Counted from the stretch's first letter, positions 16,608 through 26,086 are shown. The stretch: 64,000 bases of DNA from Acidovorax sp. 106 (GCF_003663825.1 NZ_RCCC01000001.1:1620501-1684500), one strand, 5' to 3'. Notes: generated by a model not told the origin, from the sequence alone. Numbers and translations: made by a program.

Positions 16608-17398
16608 GCTGGTTTACCGACTTGAACCCCCACATTCGCGACTGGCAGGGGCGGCGTGTGTGGCTGGTGGGCGCCTCCAGCGGCATTGGCCGCGCCACGG
16701 CGGCGCTGCTGCATGCGCGTGGGGCGCAGGTCATCGTGTCGGCCCGCAACGCGCAGGCGCTGCAAGACTTTGTGGCCGCACACCCCGGCAGCCTGGCCGT
16801 GCCGCTGGACACCGCCGATGCGGCGCAAGTGCAGGCAGCGGCCCGGCAAGTGCTGGCCACCGGAGCGCTGGACCTGGTGTGCTACTGCGCGGGCCACTAC
16901 CGCGACATGCGTGCCACCGAGTTCGACCTGGCCGAGGCCCTGCGCCATGAAGAAGTGAACTACACCGGAGCCCTGCGCGTGCTGGCCGGGGTGCTGCCCG
17001 CCATGCTGGCCTCGGCCCAGGCCGGACGGCCAGGGCATTTGAGCGTGATCAGCAGCGTGGCGGGCTTTCGCGGGCTGCCCAAGAGCCTGGCCTACGGGCC
17101 CACCAAGGCCGCGCTCATCAACCTGGCCGAGGCGCTGTACCTGGATTTGCACGCCCTGGGCATGGGGGTGAGCGTGATCAACCCCGGCTTTGTGGCCACA
17201 CCGCTCACGGCAGGCAACGACTTCACCATGCCTGCACTCATCACGCCCGAGGCGGCCGCCGTGGCCATCGTGCACGGCTGGGAGCGGGGCGAGTTCGATA
17301 TCCACTTCCCCAAGCGCTTCACCCGCGTGATGAAGCTGCTGCGCCTGCTGCCGTACCGGTGGTACTTTCCGGCGGTGCGCCGTTTCACCGGTTTGTGA
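16604..17398 (+). CDS. Short-chain dehydrogenase/reductase
   Basis: 264 residues, classical SDR length. Cofactor motif GASSGIG, catalytic Ser in VISSVAGF and the YGPTK tetrad. It presumably reduces or oxidises a carbonyl/alcohol on the lipid product of the operon with NAD(P). The C-terminal FPKRFTRVMKLLRLLPYRWY is basic/hydrophobic and may bind membrane. The start overlaps the DUF3833 stop (ATGA). Confidence 0.88.
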   Translation: MSWFTDLNPHIRDWQGRRVWLVGASSGIGRATAALLHARGAQVIVSARNAQALQDFVAAHPGSLAVPLDTADAAQVQAAARQVLATGALDLVCYCAGHYRDMRATEFDLAEALRHEEVNYTGALRVLAGVLPAMLASAQAGRPGHLSVISSVAGFRGLPKSLAYGPTKAALINLAEALYLDLHALGMGVSVINPGFVATPLTAGNDFTMPALITPEAAAVAIVHGWERGEFDIHFPKRFTRVMKLLRLLPYRWYFPAVRRFTGL

Positions 17399-17421
17399 CG
17401 GACTGGTTTGTGAAAGACACC

Positions 17422-17892
17422 ATGCCCACCCCTGCATCCCCAAACCCTGCCGCAGCCCCATCGACCGAGGATGCTGTCACCCGCGTGATCGCTTTCTTTG
17501 AGGCGCTGTCGCCCGCTGACGTGGCGCGCATTGACGCCTTTTATGCGGTCAACGCGCGGTTCAAAGACCCCTTCAACGATGTGCAGGGGGTGCCTGCCGT
17601 TCAGCACATCTTCAAGCACATGTTTGTGGCGCTGGAGCAGCCGCGCTTTGTCGTCACGGGCCGCGTGGTGCAAGGCCAGCAGTGCTTTTTGACCTGGGAT
17701 TTTCTGTTCGGCTTCAAGGGCTTTCACACGGGCGTGACGCAGACCGTGCACGGCGCATCCCACCTGGTGCTGGACGATGCCGGGCGCATCACCCTGCACC
17801 GCGACTATTGGGACGCCGCCGAAGAGCTGTACGAAAAGCTGCCCGTGGTGGGTGGGCTGATGCGCTGGCTCAAGCGGCGGGCGAACAGCTAA
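17422..17892 (+). CDS. NTF2-like (SnoaL-fold) protein
   Basis: 156 residues. Typical small cone-shaped NTF2 fold: FFEALSPADVARIDAFYAVN, ARFKDPFNDVQGVPAVQHIF, then a DYWDAAEELYEKLPVVGGL end. Such proteins bind or isomerise small hydrophobic molecules; this one is conserved with the SDR in lipid clusters. ATG 17422 is used; an in-frame GTG at 17410 is possible, and the frame runs back into the SDR gene. It closes the eight-gene operon. Confidence 0.8.
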   Translation: MPTPASPNPAAAPSTEDAVTRVIAFFEALSPADVARIDAFYAVNARFKDPFNDVQGVPAVQHIFKHMFVALEQPRFVVTGRVVQGQQCFLTWDFLFGFKGFHTGVTQTVHGASHLVLDDAGRITLHRDYWDAAEELYEKLPVVGGLMRWLKRRANS

Positions 17893-17913
17893 TGATGGGT
17901 CCGGTACGAACCC

Positions 17914-17990
17914 ACTTGAACCGTTCACGCTGAGCCTGTCGAAGCGCCGCGCAGGGCTTCGACCACCTCAGCCTGAACGGACTTTCAAGT
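17914..17990. repeat. REP-like hairpin element
   Basis: CCGTTCACGCTGAGCCTGTC and its imperfect complement (CTCAGCCTGAACGG) flank a short centre with GTCGAAG/CTTCGAC. Outer arms ACTTGAA and TTCAAGT extend the structure. It belongs to the widespread GTTCGGGCTGAGCCTGTCGA hairpin family, and a second copy is at 25612-25685. It could also stop convergent transcripts. Confidence 0.7.
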
Positions 17991-18037
17991 TCAAGGATGC
18001 CGACTCCCTCCATTGACTGGGGAGGGACTCAACGCGG

Positions 18038-18481
18038 TTAAGCGGCCTTGGCCAGCTTGCGCACCAGGTAGTGCAGCGCCATCTCGTAGCCCTGGATACC
18101 CAGGCCAGCGATCACACCGTCGGCAATGCCCGAGATGTAGGAGTGGTGGCGGAACTCTTCGCGCTTGTGCACGTTGCTGATGTGCACCTCCACCACTGGC
18201 AGCGCCACGCCCGCCAGCGCATCGCGCAGGGCCACGCTGGTGTGGGTGAGGCCACCGGGGTTGATGACGATGCCGCGTGTGCCGTCCAGGCGCGCCGCGT
18301 GGATGCGGTCGATGAGGTGGCCTTCGTGGTTGCTTTGGAAGCAGGCGGCGGTGGTGCCCAGCTTGGAGGCTTCGGCGGCAAAGTGGCGCTCTACATCGGC
18401 CAGGGTGTCAGCACCGTAAATCTGCGGTTCGCGTGTGCCCAGCAGGTTCAGGTTAGGGCCGTTCAAAAGAAGAATGCTCAT
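18038..18481 (-). CDS. aroQ: 3-dehydroquinate dehydratase, type II
   Basis: 147 residues, normal for the dodecameric type II enzyme that interconverts 3-dehydroquinate and 3-dehydroshikimate. It shows the N-terminal [17 protein letters not shown] with the catalytic Arg and Tyr, the [10 protein letters not shown] loop, [17 protein letters not shown], and the catalytic His in [18 protein letters not shown]. It follows the TRAP transporter genes in the same orientation after a 174-bp gap, suggesting a role in breaking down imported quinate or shikimate as well as in aromatic biosynthesis. Confidence 0.95.
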   Translation of the reverse strand: MSILLLNGPNLNLLGTREPQIYGADTLADVERHFAAEASKLGTTAACFQSNHEGHLIDRIHAARLDGTRGIVINPGGLTHTSVALRDALAGVALPVVEVHISNVHKREEFRHHSYISGIADGVIAGLGIQGYEMALHYLVRKLAKAA

Positions 18482-18655
18482 GGCGTCAGGCTCAAGAGGT
18501 AGGAGGGGGAGGGAGGACTGGGTGGCATTGTCGGCCCAACTGCAACGGGCGTAGCCTACAGGGACCTCAATGACAACACCAGAGTCAGCGGCGTGCGCTG
18601 TCTCTGGTGCAGGGGCGGGCCTGCCGCGCTGCGGCAGCGGTCCAGGCAGGGTGGC

Positions 18656-19660
18656 TTACTTAGCAGCGCGCAGCTTGGCCAGGGTGTCGTACACCTCTTT
18701 CACTGTCTCGGCACCCACCTTTTCGCTGTGCTTTTCAATCACGGGCTTCATCTTGGCGCGCAGCTTGTCCAGCTCGGCGGCCGAGAACTCGGTCACCTGC
18801 ATGCCCGACTTCTTGAGCTGGTCCAGCGCCACGTCTGACTGCACACGCGAGACGCCGCGCTGGAAGGTGGTGGCCTCGGCCATGGCGTCATTGATCAGCT
18901 TTTGCTCTGCAGGCGAGAGGCCGTCCCAGAACTTCTTGCTGACGATGACAGCCTGCGGGTTGTACATGTGGCGCGTGATGGCCAGGTGCTTTTGCACTTC
19001 GTTGAGCTTGGACGACAGGATGGTGGTGACCGGGTTCTCCTGCCCGTCCACGGCCTTTTGCTCCAGCGCGGTGTACAGCTCGGGGAAGGGCATGGGCACG
19101 GCGTTAGCGCCCAAGGCGTTGAACATGTCGATGTAGATGGGCGACTGGATCACGCGGATCTTCAGGCCCGCCAGGTCTTCGGCCTTGGTGATGGGCTTTT
19201 TGCTGTTGGTGACGTTGCGAAAGCCCAGCTCCCAGTAGCCCAGGCCCACCAAGTTCTTGGCCTTGAGCTTCTCGAGCAGCTTCTTGCCAAAGGGGCCATC
19301 GGTCACGGCATCGGCTTCTTGGGGCGATGCGAACAGGAACGGGAAGTCGTAAATGCCGAACTCCTTGGTCTGCGCCGACAGGATGCCTGCGTTAAGCACC
19401 GTCATCTCCACCGTGCCGCCTTGCAGGGCCGACACGGTCTGCAAGTCACCGCCCAACGTGCCGCCAGGGAACAGCTTGACCTGGATCTTGCCGCCGCTCT
19501 TGGACGCCACCAAGTCGGCAAACTTTTGCGCGCCCTGGGCCTGGGGGTGGTCTTTCTGGTTCTGGAAGGCGAACTTGATGGTGCGGTCTTGGGCGTGCGC
19601 GCCCGAGATCAGCGATGCGGCCACCAGCGCCGTGGCCAGCAGGGTTTTCAAGAGGGTCAT
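18656..19660 (-). CDS. TRAP transporter solute-binding protein (DctP family)
   Basis: 334 residues. Sec signal peptide (LLKTLLATALVAASLISGAHA-QD), then the DctP fold: FAFQNQKDHPQAQGAQKFAD, FPGGTLGGDLQTVSALQGGT, and the conserved carboxylate-binding Arg in the DLAGLKIRVIQSPIYIDMF region followed by LGANAVPMPFPELYTALEQ. It should capture an organic acid in the periplasm and hand it to the DctQM permease. The substrate is not encoded visibly; aroQ nearby hints at a shikimate-type acid. It is third in the dctQ-dctM-dctP order. Confidence 0.92.
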   Translation of the reverse strand: MTLLKTLLATALVAASLISGAHAQDRTIKFAFQNQKDHPQAQGAQKFADLVASKSGGKIQVKLFPGGTLGGDLQTVSALQGGTVEMTVLNAGILSAQTKEFGIYDFPFLFASPQEADAVTDGPFGKKLLEKLKAKNLVGLGYWELGFRNVTNSKKPITKAEDLAGLKIRVIQSPIYIDMFNALGANAVPMPFPELYTALEQKAVDGQENPVTTILSSKLNEVQKHLAITRHMYNPQAVIVSKKFWDGLSPAEQKLINDAMAEATTFQRGVSRVQSDVALDQLKKSGMQVTEFSAAELDKLRAKMKPVIEKHSEKVGAETVKEVYDTLAKLRAAK

Positions 19661-19738
19661 GAGAGGCTCCTTGGTTGGGAATGATGAAGCGAGGCCGAAA
19701 ACGAAATACAGGACGCAGTGCGGGCGAGCCTGAGGGAC

Positions 19739-21019
19739 TTAGCCCCCCAGCAGGCGCAGCGGCACCATCACGATGGACGGGAAGGCCACCAGCAAGAACA
19801 TGACGATGAATTGCGCCAGCATGAAGGGCATGACGCCGCGCGTGACGTCCGTCATGGAGATGCGCCCCACGCCCGCCACCACGTTGAGCACCGTGCCCAC
19901 GGGCGGGGTGATGAGCCCGATGGCGTTGTTGATGATGAACAGCACGCCGAAATACACCGGGTCGATGCCAGCCGCTTTGACCACGGGCATGAGCACGGGG
20001 GTCATGATGAGGATGGTGGGCGTCATGTCCATGGCGGTGCCCACCACCATCACCAGCACCATGATGGCAATGAGCAGCAGGGTCTGGTTGCCCATGAAGG
20101 GCTGCAGCAGGTCAATGATCTTGCTGGGCAGATCGGCCACGGTAATGAGCCAGGCCGACACCATGGCCGCAGCCACCAAAAACATCACCACGGCGCTGGT
20201 GCGGGCGGCAGCCTGAAAGATGTCTGCCAATTGCCCAAAGCTCAGTTCGCGGTACACCACCATGGCCACGAACAGGGCGTAAACCGCAGCGACCACAGCG
20301 GCTTCGGTGGGTGTGAACACGCCCATGCGCAGGCCCACCAGGATGATGATGGGCAGGCCCAGGGCCCACACGGCTTCGCGCAACGCCTTGAGCAACTCGG
20401 CCCGGCTGGCGCGGGGCGGTGGGGCCACTTTTTCGCGGCGCACCAACCACCACCACGTGATGGCCAGTGCCACCCCCAGCAGGATGCCGGGCACGATGCC
20501 TGCCAAGAACAGCTTGCTGATGGACACGTTGGCGGCCACCCCAAAAATGACGAAACCGATGGACGGTGGAATGACGGGGGCGATGATGCCTGCCGACGCG
20601 ATCAGCCCCGCAGAGCGCGCCTTGTCGTGCCCGGCCGCCACCATCATGGGCAACAGCAGCGAAGCCAGCGCAGCAGCATCGGCCACCGCAGAGCCCGACA
20701 CCGCCGCCAAAATCACCGCCGCCATGATGGCTACGTAGCCCAGGCCACCGGGCACATGGCCCACCACGGCCAGCGCCAGCTTGACGATGCGCTTGGACAG
20801 CCCGCCCACGTTCATGATCTCGCCCGCCAGCATGAAGAAGGGCACCGCCAGCAGCGGGAACGAGTCCGCCCCGTTGATGACGTTTTGCGCCAGGATCTGG
20901 GCATCGAACAAATCGAGGTGCCACATCAACGCGATGCCGCTGATCAGGAGCGAGTAGGCGATGGGAATGCCGATCGCCATGGCGATCAGCAGGGAGCCAA
21001 GGAAGATAGCGACGGTCAT
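19739..21019 (-). CDS. TRAP transporter large permease (DctM family)
   Basis: 426 residues from ATG 21019. Hydrophobic throughout with about twelve TM segments. Typical motifs include PFFMLAGEIMNVGGLSKRIV, GGLGYVAIMAAVILAAVSGS, PPSIGFVIFGV and LITPPVGTVLNVVAG. It forms the sodium-driven channel that imports the bound acid. An upstream in-frame ATG (21070) would add a hydrophilic 17-residue tail that is unusual for the family. Located between the small permease and the binding protein. Confidence 0.92.
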   Translation of the reverse strand: MTVAIFLGSLLIAMAIGIPIAYSLLISGIALMWHLDLFDAQILAQNVINGADSFPLLAVPFFMLAGEIMNVGGLSKRIVKLALAVVGHVPGGLGYVAIMAAVILAAVSGSAVADAAALASLLLPMMVAAGHDKARSAGLIASAGIIAPVIPPSIGFVIFGVAANVSISKLFLAGIVPGILLGVALAITWWWLVRREKVAPPPRASRAELLKALREAVWALGLPIIILVGLRMGVFTPTEAAVVAAVYALFVAMVVYRELSFGQLADIFQAAARTSAVVMFLVAAAMVSAWLITVADLPSKIIDLLQPFMGNQTLLLIAIMVLVMVVGTAMDMTPTILIMTPVLMPVVKAAGIDPVYFGVLFIINNAIGLITPPVGTVLNVVAGVGRISMTDVTRGVMPFMLAQFIVMFLLVAFPSIVMVPLRLLGG

Positions 21020-21076
21020 GGCACTGGGCGAATGAGGGGGATGGGAATCAGCAGGGCTACCGATGGGCAAAGGCCA

Positions 21077-21694
21077 TCACGGCTTGCGCGCTGGGGTTGG
21101 ATCGTCTTTGGCCACCACAGGACCGTGCGAGAAATGCGGGGCCACATCGCCCAGGTGGCGCTGCTCCAGCGCTGCCACTTCTTCGCTCTCTTGCACCATG
21201 ACCAGTTCTTGGTCTGGCGTGCTGGCAAACAGGGTGCGCAGCAAGTCGCGCAACAGGATAGCCATGGAGGAGGCGCCCAGCATCACGCCGCTGGCGTAGA
21301 AGATGCCCACCGAGGCGCCGGTGACGGGGGCTTCGGTGTCCCAGTTGATCTCGGCCTGCACCCAGCTGCCTTTGAGCAGCAGCCAAGACACATAGAGCAT
21401 GGCGATCTGGGCCAGCACCAGGCAGATCTTTTTGCCTGTACGGGGCAGACGCGACACCAGGGCATCGGTGCCCAGGTGCCCGTGTTCACGCAAGGCCACC
21501 ACGGCGCCCATGAAGGTCAGCCACACGAAGAGCCAGCGCGAGACTTCTTCGGACATGGTGAGCCCCGAGTTGAAGGCGTAGCGCAACACCACGTTGCCGA
21601 AGACCAGCACCACCATGACGGCGAGGAACAAGCCCCCGAGCATGTCCAGCGCCCGGGTGTAACCGCGCAAAACGCGGTCCGCAAATTCGAACAT
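21077..21694 (-). CDS. TRAP transporter small permease (DctQ family)
   Basis: 205 residues with four expected TM helices (MLGGLFLAVMVVLVFGNVVL, WLFVWLTFMGAVVAL, and two more). The conserved EEVSRWLFVW and LREHGHLGTDALV loops identify DctQ. The C-terminus is a longer hydrophilic tail than usual. It is the first gene of the TRAP operon, 46 bp after an operator-like 13-mer shared with the adjacent TetR gene. Confidence 0.88.
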   Translation of the reverse strand: MFEFADRVLRGYTRALDMLGGLFLAVMVVLVFGNVVLRYAFNSGLTMSEEVSRWLFVWLTFMGAVVALREHGHLGTDALVSRLPRTGKKICLVLAQIAMLYVSWLLLKGSWVQAEINWDTEAPVTGASVGIFYASGVMLGASSMAILLRDLLRTLFASTPDQELVMVQESEEVAALEQRHLGDVAPHFSHGPVVAKDDPTPARKP

Positions 21695-21739
21695 CCTTGT
21701 CTCCAGTCAATACGTTATCGCTTGTCGGGATAATTTTGT

Positions 21740-21752
21740 ACGAACTGGTTAG
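21740..21752 (-). promoter_or_regulatory. Operator-like 13-mer in the TRAP promoter
   Basis: ACGAACTGGTTAG, an imperfect inverted repeat (ACGAAC-TG-GTTAGT, 5 of 6 arm positions pair). The identical 13 bases occur as codons 2-6 of the TetR gene at 22608-22620. Position 46-58 bp upstream of dctQ fits repression by that TetR protein. Confidence 0.6.
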
Positions 21753-21811
21753 TTTTAATCATCGGTGCAAACCCTTGGTGGATGCCTACCCGCACGCGCG
21801 CTCTATGCACA

Positions 21812-21851
21812 CGCAAAAACGGGCCGGTTCAGTGAATGAACCGGCCCGTTT
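21812..21851 (-). terminator. Rho-independent terminator of the TetR gene
   Basis: AAACGGGCCGGTTCA and TGAACCGGCCCGTTT are perfect 15-bp arms around five bases; on the minus strand the stem is followed by TTTTTGC. It separates tetR from the TRAP promoter. Confidence 0.88.
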
Positions 21852-21895
21852 GCAATGGGCTTGAGGGACCGAGCGAGGAGCCGATGGACCTGCGT

Positions 21896-22624
21896 TCAGC
21901 AGCGCACAAAGCGCACCACCATCTCGATGATGGAGTCACGCCGCTGCGCCAGAGCGCTGGGCTCATCCAGCGAGCGCTTGAAGATGGCGCTGAACGTGTG
22001 GCTGTTGGACACGTTGAAAAAACACAGGGCCGAGATCGACATGTGCAGATCGATCGGGTCCATATCGGAACGGAACACCCCGCCCGCCACGCCGCGCTCA
22101 TACACCGCCTGAACGGCGTTGATGGCCGGAACATTCAACTCCTGGATGGTGGCGGAGCGGCGTATGAACTCGCCCCGGTGCATGTTCTCATTCATCACCA
22201 GACGGATGAATTCGGGGTTGCCCAGTTGGTAGTCGAACGTGAAGCCCACCAGCGTGCGCAGAGCGGCTTCGGGCTCCATGTCTTCGAGCCGCAGCGAGGT
22301 TTCGATCTGGCGAATGCGGCGGTAGGCCTCTTCCAGAACCGCAAGATACAAGCCTTCTTTGCTACCAAAATAGTAGTAAATCATGCGCTTGCTGGTGTGG
22401 GTCAGCGCGGCGATCTCGTCAATGCGCGCCCCGGCAAGCCCCTTGTCGGCGAACTCGGACGTGGCCACCTCCAGAATGTTGGCCATGGTGCGGTCGGGGT
22501 CGTTGACGCGCACGCGCTCTGCAGCCGAGGCGGCTGTGGCGTCGCGAGCGACCCTGCGCCGGGGAGCGGGCACAGTCACAGGCTCGGGCCCATGGGCGGG
22601 AGAGGTTCTAACCAGTTCGTTCAT
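21896..22624 (-). CDS. TetR/AcrR-family regulator of the TRAP operon
   Basis: 242 residues. After an Ala/Pro-rich leader of about 40 residues, the HTH domain reads ILEVATSEFADKGLAGARID, then EIAALTHTSKRMIYYYFGSK, with GLYLAVLEEAYRR next. The C-terminal domain resembles TetR proteins of Comamonadaceae placed beside catabolic TRAP systems. It has its own terminator. Codons 2-6 contain the 13-mer found in the TRAP promoter, and a perfect inverted repeat precedes the gene, so autoregulation and control of TRAP genes are likely. ATG 22624 is preferred over 22645, which lies within that inverted repeat. Confidence 0.88.
   Translation of the reverse strand: MNELVRTSPAHGPEPVTVPAPRRRVARDATAASAAERVRVNDPDRTMANILEVATSEFADKGLAGARIDEIAALTHTSKRMIYYYFGSKEGLYLAVLEEAYRRIRQIETSLRLEDMEPEAALRTLVGFTFDYQLGNPEFIRLVMNENMHRGEFIRRSATIQELNVPAINAVQAVYERGVAGGVFRSDMDPIDLHMSISALCFFNVSNSHTFSAIFKRSLDEPSALAQRRDSIIEMVVRFVRC
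22608..22620 (-). promoter_or_regulatory. Operator-like 13-mer inside codons 2-6 of tetR
   Basis: On the coding strand ACGAACTGGTTAG, identical to 21740-21752 in the TRAP promoter. It encodes part of the N-terminal MNELVR. Confidence 0.55.
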
Positions 22625-22625
22625 A

Positions 22626-22652
22626 GCAGATATAGCATAAGGCAATATCTGC
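22626..22652 (-). promoter_or_regulatory. Inverted repeat upstream of tetR
   Basis: GCAGATAT and ATATCTGC are perfect 8-bp arms with an 11-base spacer, ending two bases from the ATG. It may be a second operator or part of the promoter. Confidence 0.5.
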
Positions 22653-22727
22653 CAGCCCTCCCTCCTTGGATACCCGGGGGTTCAGCCCCTGCACAGCGGC
22701 TTGCGCGCGGCGCAGGAGGTCAGCGCC

Positions 22728-23342
22728 TCAAGCGGGCTGGGTGTCCGCAAAACTGGGGCGCTGCATCAGCTTGTCCTGCAGCTTGGCCAGGTTGGGGTAT
22801 TCAGCACGCCAGGCCAGCTCGGGGTAGCGGAACTCCAGCCAACCCAGGGCGCAGCCCACAGCGATGTCGGACAGGCTCAAATGGATGCCACTGCAATACG
22901 GCTTGTCACCCAGGCCCTGGCCCATGGCCTTGAGCGCGGCTTGCACCTTGCCCATTTGCCGGTCGATCCAGGCTTGGCAGCGCTGGTCATCGGGGCGGTG
23001 CGCCCAGGTGGACTCCATGCGCGCCAAGATGGCGGCGTCCATGGCGCCATCGGCCAGCGCTTCCCAGGTCTTGACCTCAGCGCGCTCACGGCCTTGCGAC
23101 GGGATGAGCTTGCCCACGGGCGAGAGGGTGTCCAGGTATTCCACGATCACGCGGGAGTCGAACACGGCCTCGCCCCCTTCCATCACCAGGCAGGGCACCT
23201 TGCCCAGGGGGTTGGATGCGGACACGGCGGTGTCGTCGCCCCAGACGTTGTCCTGCAGGAACTGGTAGTCGAGCTTTTTCTCGGCCAGCACAATGCGCAC
23301 TTTGCGCACGTACGGGCTGGTGGTGGATCCGATCAGTTTCAT
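22728..23342 (-). CDS. Glutathione S-transferase family protein
   Basis: 204 residues. N-terminal thioredoxin-like domain MKLIGSTTSPYVRKVRIVLA with the catalytic Ser in SPYVRKVR, the cis-Pro of GKVPCLVMEGG, and the glutathione-contacting DSRVIVEYLD. An all-helical C-terminal domain (LSDIAVGCALGWLEFR) follows. Cytosolic detoxification or thiol chemistry is expected; the substrate is unknown. It is divergent from purB. Upstream frame extension to 23462 is not supported by a ribosome-binding site. Confidence 0.9.
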   Translation of the reverse strand: MKLIGSTTSPYVRKVRIVLAEKKLDYQFLQDNVWGDDTAVSASNPLGKVPCLVMEGGEAVFDSRVIVEYLDTLSPVGKLIPSQGRERAEVKTWEALADGAMDAAILARMESTWAHRPDDQRCQAWIDRQMGKVQAALKAMGQGLGDKPYCSGIHLSLSDIAVGCALGWLEFRYPELAWRAEYPNLAKLQDKLMQRPSFADTQPA

Positions 23343-23359
23343 GGGTAAGCAGGAAGTGA

Positions 23360-24856
<1,497 letters not shown>

Positions 24857-24859
<3 letters not shown>

Positions 24860-24900
24860 AAATGATAGCTGCCTGCGCTTTTAGCACGGGCCTTTGACAC
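24857..24900 (+). repeat. Interspersed repeat, copy 4
   Basis: GATAGCTGCCTGCGCTTTTA followed by GCACGGGCCTTTGACA. The copy begins at the purB stop codon. Confidence 0.6.
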
Positions 24901-24904
24901 CTCT

Positions 24905-24951
24905 AGAGCTGCCAAAGCAAGGAAACACTTGCGCTGGCAGCTCTTGTTTTT
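24905..24951 (+). terminator. purB terminator
   Basis: AGAGCTGCCA pairs with TGGCAGCTCT; GCAAG/CTTGC extends the stem after a two-base mismatch. The stem is followed by TGTTTTTG. Confidence 0.85.
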
Positions 24952-24961
24952 GATACACCCC

Positions 24962-25522
24962 ATGGCCATCAAATCCACCATCTTCAAGGCGAACCTGCAG
25001 ATCGCCGACATCGACCACGGCTACTACGCCGACCATGCCCTGACCCTGGCCCGCCACCCCAGCGAGACCGACGAGCGCATGATGGTGCGGCTGGCGGCCC
25101 TGGCCATCCAGGCGCACCAGCTCAACGACTTGTGCAATGGCGACGGCACGCTGGCCTTTGGCGCGGGGCTGTCGGACCCGGATGACCCGGATGCATCGCT
25201 GACCGACTTCACGGGCCGCAAGCGGGTGTGGATTGAAGTGGGGCAGCCCGAAGACAAGCCGCTGACCAAGGCCTGCAGCAAGGCAGACTCGGTGCTCGTC
25301 TACTGCTTCAACCACGCCTCGGAAGTGTGGTGGAAAGGCATCGAGACCAAGCTCTCGCGCTTGGACAAGCTGCAGGTGTGGCGCATCCCCACCGAGGCAT
25401 CGCAAGCCCTGGCCGCCATGGCCGAGCGCAGCATGCAACTGCAAGCCACCGTGCAAGAAGGCGCGCTGACCCTGAGCAGCAACCTGGGCAGCGTGCATGT
25501 GGAGCCCGTGCGCTGGAAATGA
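24962..25522 (+). CDS. yaeQ: YaeQ family protein
   Basis: 186 residues, the usual YaeQ length. Recognised by MAIKSTIFKANLQIADIDHG, YYADHALTLARHPSETDERM, VWIEVGQPEDKPLTKACSKA and VYCFNHASEVWWKG. The fold is PD-(D/E)XK nuclease-like. Biological role is not settled (a link to RfaH-type transcription was proposed early and disputed). It is monocistronic, starting 11 bp after the purB terminator. Confidence 0.92.
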   Translation: MAIKSTIFKANLQIADIDHGYYADHALTLARHPSETDERMMVRLAALAIQAHQLNDLCNGDGTLAFGAGLSDPDDPDASLTDFTGRKRVWIEVGQPEDKPLTKACSKADSVLVYCFNHASEVWWKGIETKLSRLDKLQVWRIPTEASQALAAMAERSMQLQATVQEGALTLSSNLGSVHVEPVRWK

Positions 25523-25563
25523 CGCCAACGGGAGCAATGCAGCCCCATCGTTCAGATTATTAG

Positions 25564-25727
25564 CAGAAACACCTGATTGGCGACCTGCCTCAGACGCCTT
25601 CTCGTCCCCACCCGTTCGGGCTGAGCCTGTCGAAGCCTTGCACGCACGCGGCAAGCCCTGGCTTCGACGGGCTCAGCCCGAACGGATGGAGTGGTATCTG
25701 AGGCAAGTATCTAATCAGGCAGAAACA
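25564..25727. mobile_element. MITE-like 148-bp element with 8-bp target duplication
   Basis: The element spans 25572-25719. Its 23-bp terminal arms (CCTGATTGG... and the complement of ...CTAATCAGG) agree at 19 of 23 positions. CAGAAACA lies directly outside both ends (25564-25571 and 25720-25727), a perfect 8-bp target-site duplication. The inside holds a REP-like hairpin (25612-25685). No protein is encoded, so mobilisation would need a transposase elsewhere. Confidence 0.75.
25612..25685. repeat. REP-like hairpin within the MITE
   Basis: CCGTTCGGGCTGAGCCTGTC ... GGGCTCAGCCCGAACGG, with CGAAG/CTTCG nearer the centre; second copy of the family seen at 17914. Confidence 0.8.
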
Positions 25728-25783
25728 GGCTCCAGGGCTTGAACCCCTATAGCAAGCAGCTATTAAATTAATAGCAAAAATCA
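25728..25783 (-). repeat. Interspersed repeat, copy 5, interrupted by the MITE
   Basis: On the minus strand: TTGCTATTAATTTAATAGCT, GCTTGCTATAGGGG, then CCCTGGAGCCTGTTTCTG. It matches copy 9 (51876) closely. The MITE sits in its distal end, and joining across one CAGAAACA restores a continuous copy. Confidence 0.7.
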
Positions 25784-26086
25784 CGCACGCGGCATGAGCG
25801 CGCCACACTGCCAGCACTGCTCAAAGCCGCCCTCCACCGTCTCCCCGCAACGGCAGACCCACAGGCGCTGGGGCAGGTTCTGCAGGTCTTGCAGCAACGC
25901 CCGGGCGCGGTCGGCGTGTTCGTCGTAGTCCAGCCAAATCTCGGGCAAACATTGGTCGGGCGGCAGGTGCCCGGCGGCGGCCCCCAGGTATTGGCGCTGC
26001 ACCGAAGCGGTCATGCCCGCTTCGCACAACAAGTCTGCCCACACAGTGGCAATCGCGATGTTGGGGGCTTGGGTCAGGCGCAGCAT
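25781..26086 (-). CDS. DUF2007-type protein with C-terminal zinc ribbon
   Basis: 101 residues. The N-terminal half (LTQAPNIAIATVWADLLCEA, then GMTASVQRQYLGAAAG) is like the small DUF2007 'signal transducing' family. The end has two CxC/CxxC pairs (WVCRCGETVEGGFEQCWQCG) that should bind zinc. Function unknown. Same strand as the next two genes. Confidence 0.7.
   Translation of the reverse strand: MLRLTQAPNIAIATVWADLLCEAGMTASVQRQYLGAAAGHLPPDQCLPEIWLDYDEHADRARALLQDLQNLPQRLWVCRCGETVEGGFEQCWQCGALMPRA

Noticed and set aside
19718..21733. A 671-codon plus-strand open frame across the TRAP permease genes
   Set aside because: Low-complexity His/Gln/Asp content typical of an antisense shadow; the minus-strand DctM and DctQ are unmistakable.
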